A stretch of DNA of 54,673 nucleotides from Sphaerobacteraceae bacterium (lineage in GTDB: Bacteria; Chloroflexota; Chloroflexia; Thermomicrobiales; UBA6265). Numbering within the stretch: position 1 is the first letter of the stretch; each line of letters opens with the position of its first letter. The notes under the pieces were generated by a model. It worked only from the letters and a program-made list of their open reading frames with translations. It was not told the origin of the DNA and did no database searches. Shown piece by piece: positions 28,552 through 40,192 of this stretch. A program made the translations under genes and the position numbers. The DNA is taken from assembly GCA_016781925.1 (NCBI GenBank), contig JADDPH010000093.1, positions 1 to 54,673 on the forward strand, written 5' to 3'.

Positions 28552-29484
28552 TCAGCGGGTCGTTTCGACCAACCGGTCGATCTCCTCCCGGTGCGGCATC
28601 GACGGTTGGGCACCCGCCTTCGTGACCGCGAGCGACCCCGCCGCGACGCCTACCCTGGCGGCCTCGATGGGGTCAACTCCCTCCGCGAGGCGCGCTGCCA
28701 TGGCTCCGCAGAAAGCGTCTCCTGCTCCGGTCGTGTCCACGACCTCGACCGGCGGTGCCGCGATTCGCTCCATGCGCTGCCCGTCTCGAACCACAGCACC
28801 GGCGGCACCGAGGGTGACAACAACGCACCGCGGGCCCAGCGCGGCTAATGCCTCTGCCACATCCACCCAATTGGGAGATCCATCAGAATGTTCCGATAGG
28901 CTGACCGCCTCGCTCTCGTTGACCAACAATACGTCCGCCAGCGGCACCAGCGTCCGCCCGTTTTCTGGCTCGGGCGTCGCGTTCAACATCGTCACAGCCC
29001 CCGCCTCTCGGGCGGCCTTATAGAGGCGCTCCAGCGTCGGAATCGGGAGTTCCAGGGTTGTCAGCACGACGTCCGGTCGCACCTGATCGAAGGCCGTGGC
29101 CGCCTGTTCCGGCGTCACCGTCAGCGTAGCCCCAGGCACGTACAGGATCCGATTCTCCCCACTCTCCTCTACAGCGATCAGCGCCACGCCCGACGCCATC
29201 GAGGCATCGATGGTCACCGCGGCCACGTCCACCCCCTCGCGTTGAAGGTCGGCGAGTCGTTGGCGCCCAAAGTCGTCCTGCCCCACGGCCCCCAAGATCG
29301 CGGTCCGCACGCCCGACCGGGCGGACGCGACTGTCTGGTTTGCGCCCTTACCGCCGCCGAAGACGTTGAAGTCGGACCCTGTCACCGTCTCCCCGGCTTC
29401 CGGTGCCCGCGTGGTCCGCGCGACCAGATCCGTGTTGATGGCGCCGCCCACCAGGACCGCGTTTCGGGCGTCGTTCTCTGGCAC
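28552..29484 (-). CDS. rbsK: Ribokinase (PfkB family)
   Basis: VLVGGAINTDLVARTTRAPEAGETVTGSDFNVFGGGKGANQTVASAR, DTTGAGDAFCGAMA; GTG start. Confidence 0.9.
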   Translation of the reverse strand: MPENDARNAVLVGGAINTDLVARTTRAPEAGETVTGSDFNVFGGGKGANQTVASARSGVRTAILGAVGQDDFGRQRLADLQREGVDVAAVTIDASMASGVALIAVEESGENRILYVPGATLTVTPEQAATAFDQVRPDVVLTTLELPIPTLERLYKAAREAGAVTMLNATPEPENGRTLVPLADVLLVNESEAVSLSEHSDGSPNWVDVAEALAALGPRCVVVTLGAAGAVVRDGQRMERIAAPPVEVVDTTGAGDAFCGAMAARLAEGVDPIEAARVGVAAGSLAVTKAGAQPSMPHREEIDRLVETTR

Positions 29485-29512
29485 GTAGCCCCCCTCTGGG
29501 CTCACCGCTCGA

Positions 29513-32077
29513 TCACGACCGCCGGCGCAGAAGTTTCGATCGCAGCAGGGCTCTTCGGAGCTGCCGCCAGGCAAATCGCCCCTCTGCACTGGGAAGGACT
29601 GGACGGCCACCGTACCGCTCGGCAGCGTAAAGATCCGCCACGAGCCGTGCCGGCGTTCCCGCGGCTGGCACGGCTCGTCCGATCTCCGCCGCATACTCAG
29701 CTGGCGTCATCACCGGCGTCGGTCGCACCCCAAGCCAGCGTCCCATCCGGACAGCCCTCGCGTAAAGGGAAGCAGCGGGGCTCAATCCTCGAAGTCCCCA
29801 TCGCCACGCCCCAACTGCCGCCAGCGCCAGCGCCGCCAGGGCGAAGACAACCAGCGCCGAGAGCATGCCGACGTTCTTCTGCGTTCGGTCCAGGAGCGAG
29901 GGCTGCTGCCCGGACTCCGTCGTCGCAGGCGGCACCGGCGTCGACTCAGCGCCTGTCGCTGGAGTCGACGCTGGGGTCGGAGTCGGTGTAGGTGTGGGCG
30001 CCGGGTCACTCGTCGCTTGCGGCCGGTCCGACCCGTACTCGATCAGTGGGCGGGAAGCCGTCGGCTCAAAGGGCACCCAGCCATACTTCGGAAAGTAGAC
30101 CTCCACCCAGGCGTGAGCGTTCCGTTCACGATAGACGTAGGCACCGGTTCCGTCATCGTAGGGTACGGGATAGTATCCAACAGCGACCCGGGCGGGAATG
30201 TCGAGAGACCGCACCATCACCGCCATGGCGGAGGCATAGTACTCACAGTACCCCTCCTTGCTGTCAAAGAGCACGTAGTCGACCACGTCCTGGTCATCGG
30301 GCGGCGCCTTGATATTCTCCTCGTAGGTGATCCGTGCTCGCACCTCATCCTGAATCGCTGTCGCGATGTCGAAGGGGTTGTCCTCTCCCTCAGCCACCGC
30401 GGCTGCGAGATCCCGCGTCCGGTCCGTGATGGTCGTCGGGAGTTGCAGGTAACGGTCACGCACGTAGTCCGGAAAGTCGGTGCCCGCGACTCGCAATTGC
30501 CCGGGCGACGCCGTGCTTCGCAAGCCTTCAACCTCGTAGGCGGCTCCCACCCCGACCGGCTCCCGACCAAAGACGGCCTCCACATCGTCGTAGACTGGGA
30601 CCTGCCCGCTTACCGAGAGGGTTACGGCGCCGTCGTCCCCCACAGTCCACCGCGTGCGGAGAAAGCGGCCGCGCTGCGTCGCCTGTTCCGCCTCCACCCG
30701 GGCGGCCAGCCCTGGATCAGTGATGACGGGCTCACCGTCAGGACCCGGCGCGAAGGTGGCCTGCCCCAGCAAGTCTGCGAGGCCGAGCAGATCTGGCGGA
30801 AGGGCAGCATCGTCCTCGCCCAGCACAAATCGCTCCCCTTCGAGCTGGCGCCAGGAGAGCTGCACGCTGGTGGGCTGGTCACTCTCTTCGTAGGTCTCCA
30901 AGGTGAGGAGCAGGTCCCCCTTCGGCCGCAACACGGTCAGCTCGCCGGCAACCTCCGCCCGCGCCTGCGTCACCTCTGGCGAGAGGCTAACGTTCTGCTT
31001 CGGCTGAAACGTCATCTGGGGGGAGTACCGGCCGCCGTCGACGCCCCGCTCATCGAATGTCCGTTCGACATCACTGCGCCAGCCTCGGCCATCGTACCGA
31101 TCGTAGCGCCGGCCGACGAGATACGCCGGGTCTTCCGCCTGGAGTGCGATCACCGGATCGTCACTCAGGTTCAGCGGTCCACCTAACTCGAACGCATCCC
31201 GGAAAGCGGAGTACGAGCCACCGCTATTGCCGTTTGAACCAGACAGCGACCCGAACCACCGCTCCCACTGCCGCTCAACCGTCTCCCACCGGCCATCCAC
31301 CCGCTCCCAAGCCGCATCGAGAGCATCTCCGCCCGCATTCGTCGGTAGCGTCCAAGCCAGCAGGACCACTGCCAACGCCACGTTGGCGCCCACGCCCAGG
31401 AAACGCCAGGGCAGCCGCTCCGGGGCCGGGATGTGAAACCTGGACCACTCCTCCTGGCGTCGAAACGCGAAATGGCGGGCGGAGAGGGTGCACGCCGCGA
31501 CGAGGTAGACAACGAGAGGGCCCGAGCCATCGTCCGGCGAGTAGCCGAGATTGATCATGATCACGAAGCCGGGCAGCAGCACGGACGCCATCAGCCAGCG
31601 CCGTCGAAACAGTGTCCAGGCCGACATGTATGCCACCAGCCAGACGGTGACCCCCAGGAGCACGACGAACAGGTAGCGATCATCACTCTGACCGCCCTCC
31701 ATGTTCAGATCCCACCACCGCTCAGCGCGGTCCCAGAGGGCCAGCAGCCGCGCTCTCCGGTCCGCCCCAAGTTGCTCGGACACCGAAGCCACTTGAACGG
31801 CGACAAATCCCACCCCTACCCCGAAGGCGACGAGATGGGCGATCACATCTGGCACGGTCGTCTTCGCGAGTCCAAGTCCCACCAGAGCGGCGACCGCGGC
31901 GACGACGGGAAGGATCCTCAGCCCCTCGTCCCAGTCCGCTCGCTGAATGGACCACGCGGCCGACAGTACCAGGACGAGATGCAGCGCGACGGTCGTCCAG
32001 CCTTCGGCCGGTCGTAGCCCACGGATCCAGGCGCCCCCGTGCAATCCGCGTCGGCGGGGCGCTACCACGCTAGCCAT
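29513..32077 (-). CDS. Transglutaminase-like membrane protein (DUF3488/TgpA type)
   Basis: N-terminal TMs; SKEGYCEYYASAMAVMVRSLDIPARVAVGY...RNAHAWVEVYFPKYGWVPFEPT catalytic triad motifs. Confidence 0.92.
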   Translation of the reverse strand: MASVVAPRRRGLHGGAWIRGLRPAEGWTTVALHLVLVLSAAWSIQRADWDEGLRILPVVAAVAALVGLGLAKTTVPDVIAHLVAFGVGVGFVAVQVASVSEQLGADRRARLLALWDRAERWWDLNMEGGQSDDRYLFVVLLGVTVWLVAYMSAWTLFRRRWLMASVLLPGFVIMINLGYSPDDGSGPLVVYLVAACTLSARHFAFRRQEEWSRFHIPAPERLPWRFLGVGANVALAVVLLAWTLPTNAGGDALDAAWERVDGRWETVERQWERWFGSLSGSNGNSGGSYSAFRDAFELGGPLNLSDDPVIALQAEDPAYLVGRRYDRYDGRGWRSDVERTFDERGVDGGRYSPQMTFQPKQNVSLSPEVTQARAEVAGELTVLRPKGDLLLTLETYEESDQPTSVQLSWRQLEGERFVLGEDDAALPPDLLGLADLLGQATFAPGPDGEPVITDPGLAARVEAEQATQRGRFLRTRWTVGDDGAVTLSVSGQVPVYDDVEAVFGREPVGVGAAYEVEGLRSTASPGQLRVAGTDFPDYVRDRYLQLPTTITDRTRDLAAAVAEGEDNPFDIATAIQDEVRARITYEENIKAPPDDQDVVDYVLFDSKEGYCEYYASAMAVMVRSLDIPARVAVGYYPVPYDDGTGAYVYRERNAHAWVEVYFPKYGWVPFEPTASRPLIEYGSDRPQATSDPAPTPTPTPTPASTPATGAESTPVPPATTESGQQPSLLDRTQKNVGMLSALVVFALAALALAAVGAWRWGLRGLSPAASLYARAVRMGRWLGVRPTPVMTPAEYAAEIGRAVPAAGTPARLVADLYAAERYGGRPVLPSAEGRFAWRQLRRALLRSKLLRRRS

Positions 32078-33347
32078 CGTGCGTTCGCCCTCCGACCGGG
32101 GAACCCGGCCCGTGCGTCGATGACAGCGCGATTCCGATGTCGTCGCCGTGCTTCACGAGGTGAGTGGGGATGCCAGCGGCCACCAAACCGCTGACCACAA
32201 GAAGCGAGCCGTCGGCCGGCGCGAAGGTGGCTGGCTCGACGACGATCGCCGCTGCCGGGACCTGGCGCCCGACGATCCCGACCATCGCAGCGACCCATGC
32301 CTCGTCGGTGGATGGGGTGATCGCGATGAGGCCGCTCTGCCGGCCGAAGCGCCGTCCCTCCACCATCAGCACCTCGGCAAGCGGACGATTCCCATCCGCC
32401 CGCACAACCGCGAGTGTCTCCAAAATCTTGATGTACTGACGGTCTGACCGATCAGCAGGGATCACCTCATGAAAGCCACCGCTAGCTATGAGTCCCACGC
32501 TCCGGCCCTCATCAAGGCACCGCCGAGCTAGCGAAGCGGCAATCGTGACTGCATACTCCGCGGTGGAATCGAGCCACCCGTGCAGCCCCATCCCATCCGG
32601 ACCCGCCGCGGCTGCGCGGACCTCGCCGGCAGCCCGGTGTTGCGTCTGCTCCAGGTCCAGGACGAGCCAGACGTCGGCACTTGGATCGAAGTCAAACTCT
32701 TTGATCATCAACTTCCCAAGACGTGCCGTGGCCGCCCAACTGATCCGGTTAAAGGCATCCCCGGTGGTGTAATCGCGAACCCCGGCGATGCTCGGGGTCA
32801 CGAACGGATTCCGCTGCGGGGTCGCCTTCCCTCCAGAGATGTTCCCCCGTGGCAGAGAAAACCTGCTGACATCAACGGTGGCTGGATAGACGATGAGCTC
32901 GTGGGAACCCGGCACCCGCATCGACCGCGGGAAGAGGCCGAACGGGTCGCCGGAACGGACCATCAACGGTCCAACGCGGTACCGTCCGCGTCGCACGCAG
33001 AGGGTCTCCACCCGCCACTCGGTCCGACCCCGCCCTCGCACATGCACCACCCGGCTCGCCTGGTGCACCGGCAACGTCGAGTAATCCCGTACCTCGAGCC
33101 AGAGCTTCGGAAACCACCCCCGGTTCCGAAGCTCAATCCGCTCCGCCACAGGCTGCCCGACCTGGGATCGGTCGGTTGACGTCTCTCGCGTAATGGACAC
33201 GGACCGAAGGCTCAACCGGCTCCACACATAGGCGACAATGAGGAGGCCGACGAGAGCGACAACCAGTTGATTGAGAAACGGCCAGTCGTTGACCTGGGCC
33301 AGGACCACGATCCCGAGGATCAGCAGGATAACCTTGAGCGCGTTCAC
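32070..33347 (-). CDS. DUF58 domain-containing protein
   Basis: RDYTTGDAFNRISWAATARLGKLMIKEFDFDPSADVWLVLDL. Confidence 0.92.
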   Translation of the reverse strand: MNALKVILLILGIVVLAQVNDWPFLNQLVVALVGLLIVAYVWSRLSLRSVSITRETSTDRSQVGQPVAERIELRNRGWFPKLWLEVRDYSTLPVHQASRVVHVRGRGRTEWRVETLCVRRGRYRVGPLMVRSGDPFGLFPRSMRVPGSHELIVYPATVDVSRFSLPRGNISGGKATPQRNPFVTPSIAGVRDYTTGDAFNRISWAATARLGKLMIKEFDFDPSADVWLVLDLEQTQHRAAGEVRAAAAGPDGMGLHGWLDSTAEYAVTIAASLARRCLDEGRSVGLIASGGFHEVIPADRSDRQYIKILETLAVVRADGNRPLAEVLMVEGRRFGRQSGLIAITPSTDEAWVAAMVGIVGRQVPAAAIVVEPATFAPADGSLLVVSGLVAAGIPTHLVKHGDDIGIALSSTHGPGSPVGGRTHDG

Positions 33348-33353
33348 CGCCGG

Positions 33354-34373
33354 TCAGTCCGCCGCACGTCGCCCACCCCACCCGCTGCCGGCTCGGCCAA
33401 CGGGCTGGGCGCCGGGTACGGGCACCTGTCGCAGCAAATCCTCCACGACCCCCCGGCTGTCGCTGTTCTTCATTCGGGCGGCCGGGCTGACAATCACCCG
33501 GTGCGCCAGGGTCGGCTCCGCTAGCCCTTTGACGTCGTCGGGAATGACGTAGTCGCGCCCGCTCAACGCGGCCCAGGCCCGAGAGGCGTTATAGAGCGCC
33601 ACGGAGCCCCGGGGGCTGGCCCCAAGGTAGACATCCCCATGGTGCCGGGTCGCCTCGACGAGGGCAACGATGTACTCCTTCACCGGCTGCGCCACATGGA
33701 CTTCCCTGATCGCCGCCTGGGCCGCGACCAGATCCTCCACGCGCACCACCTGGGCCAAACTCTCCAGCGGGTGAGCCCGGTGCTGCCGGTCCAGCATTTC
33801 CAACTCCCCAGCCCGGCCCGGGTAACCGAGCGACAACCGGATCAGGAACCGGTCTAACTGCGCCTCCGGCAACGGAAAGGTTCCTTCGTACTCAATCGGG
33901 TTCTCCGTCGCCAACACCACGAAGGGAGACGGGAGCGGGTGCGTCACCCCGTCCACCGTCACCTGCGCCTCCTCCATCGCCTCCAGCAGTGCCGCCTGGG
34001 TCTTGGGGGTGGCCCGGTTGATCTCGTCCGCGAGAACCATCTGGGCGACCACTGGGCCGGGCCGAAAGACGAACGTTCCGCTCCGTTGGTCAAAGACGTT
34101 GACACCGGTCACGTCGCTCGGCAGCAGATCGGGGGTGAACTGAATCCGCTTGAAGGTGCTCCCGATGCTGCGGGCGATCGCCTTGGCAAGGACCGTCTTG
34201 CCGACCCCCGGCACATCCTCAATCAGGACGTGGCCGCGGCAGAGCAGCGCCACCAGGACGAGTTGAACTTCTCGCCGCTTGCCGACGATGACCCGCTCGA
34301 CGTTGTCGCTCGTCATCCGGGCGACGGCTTGGACGGTGCTCGGGTCCATCGGGCCTAAGGCTCCTCCCCGCAC
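33354..34373 (-). CDS. MoxR family AAA ATPase
   Basis: [60 protein letters not shown]. Confidence 0.94.
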   Translation of the reverse strand: MRGGALGPMDPSTVQAVARMTSDNVERVIVGKRREVQLVLVALLCRGHVLIEDVPGVGKTVLAKAIARSIGSTFKRIQFTPDLLPSDVTGVNVFDQRSGTFVFRPGPVVAQMVLADEINRATPKTQAALLEAMEEAQVTVDGVTHPLPSPFVVLATENPIEYEGTFPLPEAQLDRFLIRLSLGYPGRAGELEMLDRQHRAHPLESLAQVVRVEDLVAAQAAIREVHVAQPVKEYIVALVEATRHHGDVYLGASPRGSVALYNASRAWAALSGRDYVIPDDVKGLAEPTLAHRVIVSPAARMKNSDSRGVVEDLLRQVPVPGAQPVGRAGSGWGGRRAAD

Positions 34374-34633
34374 CGGCCCTACCGGGACGCGGGTTTCGGT
34401 CTATGTACGAAACTGGGGAGAGGGCGGTTTTGGCCTGGCCCAGAGCGGATTGCCATCATCAGCACACCTGCTTACGGCCATCGCGGTGGTGCGACGCCCC
34501 AGGCGCGTTGAACCGTCACAGCAACGTGAAAAGTATAGCAATCCTTGCTGCCCGATGCCCGTCCGCGCGGGACGATTGGCCGCGCCGCATCGACCCGCCA
34601 GGGCACTATACTCGCGTCACAAGGAGGCACACT

Positions 34634-37411
34634 TTGCCGAACTCAGACACTCCACCGACCGACAGCGAGCGCCCGACGCTGATGCTGGTCGATGGCTATG
34701 GGCTAATCTTCCGGGCCTATCACGCCCTCCCATCGACGCTCGCCACCGCCAACGGCGAGCAGACCAACGCCGTCTTCGGCTTTGCTTCGATGCTCCTGGA
34801 TGTCCTACGCAGCCAGCAGCCGGACTATGCCGTGGTCGCGCTAGAGGGCGGACGCACCTTCCGCCACGACAGCTTTGCCGACTACAAGGCGAACCGCGCC
34901 TCGATGCCGGACGACCTGCGGAAGCAGGTTGATCGGGTCCAGCAGTTGATCGACGCGCTCAACATCCCGATTGAGCGACGAGACGGCTACGAGGCAGACG
35001 ATGTCATCGGGAGTCTCTCGACCCGATGCGCAAGCGAGGCTCACCTCCGCGTCCTCATCGTCACCGGCGACACCGACCTGCTCCAACTCGTGGACGACGA
35101 TGTCCACGTGGTGCTGCCAGGTGCCAAGCGGTTTGGCGAGTTGCGCTTGTTCGACCGTGCGGCCGTGATGGAGCGCTATGGTTTCGGCCCGGAACGAGTG
35201 CCCGATTACAAGGCCCTGGTCGGCGACACCTCGGACAACATCCCTGGCGTGCCCGGCATTGGGGACAAGACCGCGAAGGCGCTCATCGCGCAATTCGGTT
35301 CACTCGAGCAGATCCTTGCGCATGTCGCCGACGTAACCCCGACCCGGGCCCGCAACGCCCTGGAAGCGAATGCAGGGCAGGCCTTGGAAAGCAAGCGCCT
35401 CGCCTCGATCGTGCGGGATCTCGATGTGCCCCTGGACCTCCATCACAGCGCGGTCGGCAACTACGATCGCGAGCGCGTCCTCGCGCTCTTTCGCGAACTC
35501 GAGTTTCGCAACCTTCAAGGCCGTCTTCCCGAACCGCGCCGGACGGCCTCCCCGTCGCCGCCCGAGGAACGTCAGCCGTCGCAGCGTGTCATCGTTCGGT
35601 CACCTGAGCAGCTCGACGCCTTAGATGAGCGTGTGCGGGCAGCGGGCGCGTACGCGCTCGATGTCGAAACCACCTCCACCGATCCGCTTGCGGCTGGCTT
35701 GGTCGGCATGGCGATCGCTGTCAGCCCCCATGAGAGCTTTTATCTACCCGTCGGACACGTCGGCGACGGCAACCTCGATCCGGCGCTGGTTCGTACCAGG
35801 CTGGAAACGATCTTCTGCGACGCGGGCCTGAAACGGATTGCGCACCATGGCAAGTACGATCTCCAGGTCCTGCGCCGGCACGGCTACGACCTGGCGAACA
35901 TCGACTTCGACACCATGATTGCCGCCTACCTCCTTGGCGAGACATCGCTCCGGCTCAAGGACCTGGCCTTCACGCGCCTCGGCATTGAAATGACCGAGAT
36001 CACGGAGTTGATCGGCACGGGTCGTGGCCAGATCACGATGGATCACGTCACCGCCGACGCCGCGGGCGACTATGCCTGCGGCGATGTGGAGGCGACCTTC
36101 GCCCTTCTGGAGCCCCAGCGAGAGCGACTCCAGGAGCAGGGGCAAGAGGCGCTCTTCCGTGAGATCGAGCTACCCCTAGTCCCAGTCCTGGTGGACATGG
36201 AGCGGGCGGGGATTGCGATTGATGTCTCCTACTTACAGGAGCTGTCGGCCGAGATCACGCAGAGGTTCGGGGAACTGGAGGCATCCATCCACGCGATGGC
36301 GGGTCGAGAGCTGAACATCGGCTCCAACAAGCAACTCGCCACCCTTCTCTTCGAAGAACTGAAGCTCCCGTCCGGCCGCCGGACAAAGACGGGTTACTCC
36401 GTCGACTCCGACGTGCTGGAGAACATCCGGGACCGTCACCCAATCGTCGAGGCGGTACTGGAATACCGCTCGCTTGGCAAGCTGAAGTCCACCTATGTCG
36501 ACGCCCTTCCTCAGCAGGTCAACCCTGCAACCGGCCGTGTCCACACCTCCTATAACCAGACCGTCGCCGCCACGGGCCGGCTCTCGTCCACGAATCCGAA
36601 TCTTCAGAATATTCCCGTCCGCACAGAGTTGGGCCGCCGTGTGCGGCAGGCGTTCGTCGCGGACAACCGGCCCGAGCACCGGCTCTTCGACGATGCGGTA
36701 CTCCTCTCGGCTGACTACTCGCAGATCGAGCTGCGTCTCCTCGCCCATATGAGCGGCGAACCGTTCCTTGTCGAAGCGTTCCGAACGGGGGAGGACATCC
36801 ACCGCGCCACTGCCGCGGTGGTCAACGGTGTGCCCCCGGAGGCAGTCACGCCGGAGATGCGTCGCGTTGCCAAAACGGTCAACTTCGGTGTCATGTACGG
36901 GATGCAGTCCTACGGCCTCTCACGGGACTCCGGCCTAAGCCGCGCCGACGCCCAGTCGTTCATCGACCAGTACTGGGCCCGCCTCCCGCGCGTCCGGGCC
37001 CTTTTCGATGACATCATCCGTTTCGGCGTCAACCACGGTTACGTCCAGGCGCCCAGCGGCCGGCGTCGCTACCTGCCGGACCTTGTGTCCAGCAACGGTG
37101 CCCGCCGCCTCGTGGCGGAGCGAATGGCCATCAACATGCCAGTGCAGGGAACCGCTGCCGACATTATCAAGATCGCGATGATCCGGCTTGCGGACGCGCT
37201 CTCCACCGGCAGGTTGCGAGCCCGGCTTCTCCTCCAAGTCCATGACGAACTCGTCTTGGAAGTGGACCGCCCGCATCTTGCAGAAGCTGCCGACCTCGTC
37301 GTCACGACCATGGAAGCAGCGTACGATCTCGCTGTCCCGCTGGTGGCCGACGTCCGCGCTGGCCAGAACTGGGACGACCTAGCCCCGCTCGCGCTTGCCG
37401 GTCGCCTCTGA
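34634..37411 (+). CDS. polA: DNA polymerase I
   Basis: 5' nuclease, DVETTS 3'-5' exonuclease motif and polymerase motifs (SADYSQIELRLLAHMSG, RRVAKTVNFGVMYG, QVHDELVLEV). Likely TTG start after AAGGAGG. Confidence 0.97.
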   Translation: MPNSDTPPTDSERPTLMLVDGYGLIFRAYHALPSTLATANGEQTNAVFGFASMLLDVLRSQQPDYAVVALEGGRTFRHDSFADYKANRASMPDDLRKQVDRVQQLIDALNIPIERRDGYEADDVIGSLSTRCASEAHLRVLIVTGDTDLLQLVDDDVHVVLPGAKRFGELRLFDRAAVMERYGFGPERVPDYKALVGDTSDNIPGVPGIGDKTAKALIAQFGSLEQILAHVADVTPTRARNALEANAGQALESKRLASIVRDLDVPLDLHHSAVGNYDRERVLALFRELEFRNLQGRLPEPRRTASPSPPEERQPSQRVIVRSPEQLDALDERVRAAGAYALDVETTSTDPLAAGLVGMAIAVSPHESFYLPVGHVGDGNLDPALVRTRLETIFCDAGLKRIAHHGKYDLQVLRRHGYDLANIDFDTMIAAYLLGETSLRLKDLAFTRLGIEMTEITELIGTGRGQITMDHVTADAAGDYACGDVEATFALLEPQRERLQEQGQEALFREIELPLVPVLVDMERAGIAIDVSYLQELSAEITQRFGELEASIHAMAGRELNIGSNKQLATLLFEELKLPSGRRTKTGYSVDSDVLENIRDRHPIVEAVLEYRSLGKLKSTYVDALPQQVNPATGRVHTSYNQTVAATGRLSSTNPNLQNIPVRTELGRRVRQAFVADNRPEHRLFDDAVLLSADYSQIELRLLAHMSGEPFLVEAFRTGEDIHRATAAVVNGVPPEAVTPEMRRVAKTVNFGVMYGMQSYGLSRDSGLSRADAQSFIDQYWARLPRVRALFDDIIRFGVNHGYVQAPSGRRRYLPDLVSSNGARRLVAERMAINMPVQGTAADIIKIAMIRLADALSTGRLRARLLLQVHDELVLEVDRPHLAEAADLVVTTMEAAYDLAVPLVADVRAGQNWDDLAPLALAGRL

Positions 37412-37439
37412 CTGGGCTCAATACTTCCCTTCGGAAACC

Positions 37440-37468
37440 TTGAGTTAAACGACTCAATTCGGTAGAAT
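37440..37468 (+). promoter_or_regulatory. Sigma-A-like promoter with dyad overlapping -35
   Basis: TTGAGT-17-TAGAAT; TTGAGT-taaacg-ACTCAA inverted repeat. Confidence 0.5.
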
Positions 37469-37516
37469 CGACACGTAACTTGCCCGTGGTGTGAGATCCG
37501 AGGAGACGAGCGTCCG

Positions 37517-37858
37517 ATGCCGACCTACGCGTACCGGTGTACCGCCTGCGAGCACCGCTTTGAGCAGTTTCAGCGCATGGCGGACGATCCACTGACCGAG
37601 TGTCCCGTCTGTCATGGCTTGGTCAAGCGCGTTATCCACCCGGTCGGAGTCGTCTTCAAGGGCTCCGGGTGGTACATCACCGACAGCCGCAAGACGTCAA
37701 GTGACAACGGCACGTCGGACAAGAAGCCTGAGACGACAGCGGGTGAGAAGCCGGCTGAGACCGCTAAAGCCGCCAAGACGGAGACAGCCAAAAGCAGCGA
37801 GAGCAGTAGCTCGGAGGCTAAATCGACGGCACCGGGCAAGCCGCTAGCAGCTGATTAG
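37517..37858 (+). CDS. FmdB family zinc ribbon protein
   Basis: MPTYAYRCTACEHRFEQFQRMADDPLTECPVCHGLVKRVI. Confidence 0.93.
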   Translation: MPTYAYRCTACEHRFEQFQRMADDPLTECPVCHGLVKRVIHPVGVVFKGSGWYITDSRKTSSDNGTSDKKPETTAGEKPAETAKAAKTETAKSSESSSSEAKSTAPGKPLAAD

Positions 37859-38023
37859 GGACCGAGGACGACACCGTGACGGACCGACGGCAGCCCTGCT
37901 GCTTCTTCCATCCGGAGCGCCACGGCGTCGGGGTGGGTGGCTTTCCCGGCTGTCCGTAGGGGTGCGGCGTTGTCGCGCTGACCGCTCCGTCCCGTCCCGT
38001 CGTCCATCGAAACGAGCAGCCCT

Positions 38024-38689
38024 ATGTCCCTGTCTGGCACCCTCCGCGCCATCCGTGAGCGAGACCCTGCGGCTCGCTCCAATCTGGAAGTTCTCCTCAC
38101 GTACCCCGGCCTGCACGCGCTCGCCATCTACCGCGTCGCCTCCTGGCTCCACCGCCGCCGGCGGCGGCTGCTCGCTCGCCTAGCCTCCCACCTCGGTCGC
38201 TTCCTGACCGGCATCGAGATCCATCCCGGCGCAACAATCGGTCAGCGCCTCTTTATCGACCACGGTATGGGTGTGGTCATCGGAGAGACCGCCGTCGTGG
38301 GGAACGATGTCACCCTGTATCAAGGCGTCACCCTGGGTGGGACCGGGAAGGAGCGCGGCAAACGTCATCCGACAATTGGCGACAACGTCACGATCGGCGT
38401 CGGCGCGAAAATTCTGGGCGCTGTCCAGGTCGGTGAAGGTGCCAAGGTTGGCGGGGGCGCGGTCGTCCTGCATGACGTTCCTCCCCGCAGCACCGCCGTT
38501 GGCGTTCCGGCTCGGGCGGTCCGACTCCCAGCGCCTTCGATGCCTGAGCCGAGCCGCCTAGAGCGACTGCCCGACCCGGAGCGGGATACGTTGATTGCGC
38601 TTGCTCGCCGGATCGAGGACCTGGAGCAGAAGGTGCACGATCTGGAAGCGTCTCACGCCTCACCTGACGCCCACCATGCTCTCGCCTGA
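38024..38689 (+). CDS. cysE: Serine O-acetyltransferase
   Basis: [43 protein letters not shown] hexapeptide repeats. Confidence 0.93.
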   Translation: MSLSGTLRAIRERDPAARSNLEVLLTYPGLHALAIYRVASWLHRRRRRLLARLASHLGRFLTGIEIHPGATIGQRLFIDHGMGVVIGETAVVGNDVTLYQGVTLGGTGKERGKRHPTIGDNVTIGVGAKILGAVQVGEGAKVGGGAVVLHDVPPRSTAVGVPARAVRLPAPSMPEPSRLERLPDPERDTLIALARRIEDLEQKVHDLEASHASPDAHHALA

Positions 38690-38768
38690 CTTGGGCGCCA
38701 GTCGCTCAGTTCCCACCCGGCCCGACGCTCGACGTGATTGACATCATCAATAGGAGTGATCGCCCGCA

Positions 38769-40192
38769 TGGCCGTCGATGCCCCACTCCAGGTCTACAAC
38801 ACGCTCACCCGCCGCAAGGAGCCTTTTGAGACCATCGAGTCCGGTCGGGTGCGCATGTATGTCTGTGGCGTGACGGTCTACGACAGCGCCCATGTGGGGC
38901 ATGGCATGTCCGCGATCGTCTTCGACGTCATTCGTCGGTATCTGGAGCACCGTGGCTACGATGTCCGCCACGCTCAAAACTTCACGGACGTCGACGACAA
39001 GATCATCCTCCGAGCCCATAGGGAGGGCATCACCCCAGATGCGTTGACGGAGCGGTTGATCGACGAGTGGCTTGCCGATACCGACGCGCTCGGTATCCAG
39101 CGCGCTACCGTCTACCCGCGCGCTACCCAGGAGATCGGCCCGATCGTCGCGATGATCGAGGGGCTCATCGAGCGCGGCCACGCCTACCCGGTCGATGGCG
39201 ATGTCTACTTTCGCGTCCGCTCGTTCTCCGACTACGGCAAACTCTCCCACCGTCAACTCGACGACCTCCTCTCCGGCGCCAGGATCGAGGTCGACGAGCG
39301 GAAGGAAGATCCGCTCGACTTCGCGCTGTGGAAAGCCGCGAAGCCCGGCGAGCCAAGCTGGGAGAGCCCTTGGAGCGCGGGGCGACCCGGCTGGCACATC
39401 GAGTGCTCCGCGATGTGCAGCACCCATCTGAATGGTGTGGTCGACATCCACGGCGGCGGTGCGGATCTGATCTTCCCCCACCATGAGAACGAAATTGCCC
39501 AATCGGAGGCATTCCTTGGCCAGGAACCCTTCGCGCGCTACTGGATTCACAACGGCCTGCTCCGTCTGGGCGACGAGAAAATGTCCAAGTCCCTCGGCAA
39601 TATGGTCCGAATCCGGGAGATCTTGGATCGGGGGCTCGGCCCCGCCTTCCGCCTGATGGTCCTCCAGTCCCACTACCGCGCCCCGCTCACCTTCAGCGAG
39701 GAAGGCCTGCAAGCGGCCGAGCGCGGCCTGGCACGGCTTCGGACCGCCGCCTCGGACGCCGCATCTCCCCTTGCAAGCGAGGACAACGCGGAGACAGCCT
39801 CCACCGACATCCTCCCGCTGGTCGCGGAAACGCAGTCGCGCTTCCACGCCGCGATGGCCGACGATTTCGACACGCCGGGCGCGGTGGCCGCCCTCTTCGA
39901 CCTTGGGCGGGCCATCAACCGGGTGCGTGGTACCGGTGTTGCGTCCCCGGAGGTGGAGGCGGCCCGGGTGACCCTCGTTGAGCTGGCGGGAATCCTCGGG
40001 CTGACCCTGGAAGATGTGGCCGTTCCCCTTGCCGGGGACGCCGCCCCGTTCATCGACCTGCTTGTGCGGGTTCGGGACGATCTGCGCGCCGCGAAGCAGT
40101 GGGCGCTCGCCGACACCATCCGCGACGGGCTCGTCGCCCAGGGGATCGCCGTTGAAGACGGACCGACCGGTTCCACCTGGCGCCGGGCCTAA
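38769..40192 (+). CDS. cysS: Cysteinyl-tRNA synthetase
   Basis: MYVCGVTVYDSAHVGHG, GWHIECSAM, GGGADLIFPHHENEIAQSE, KMSKSLGN. Confidence 0.96.
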
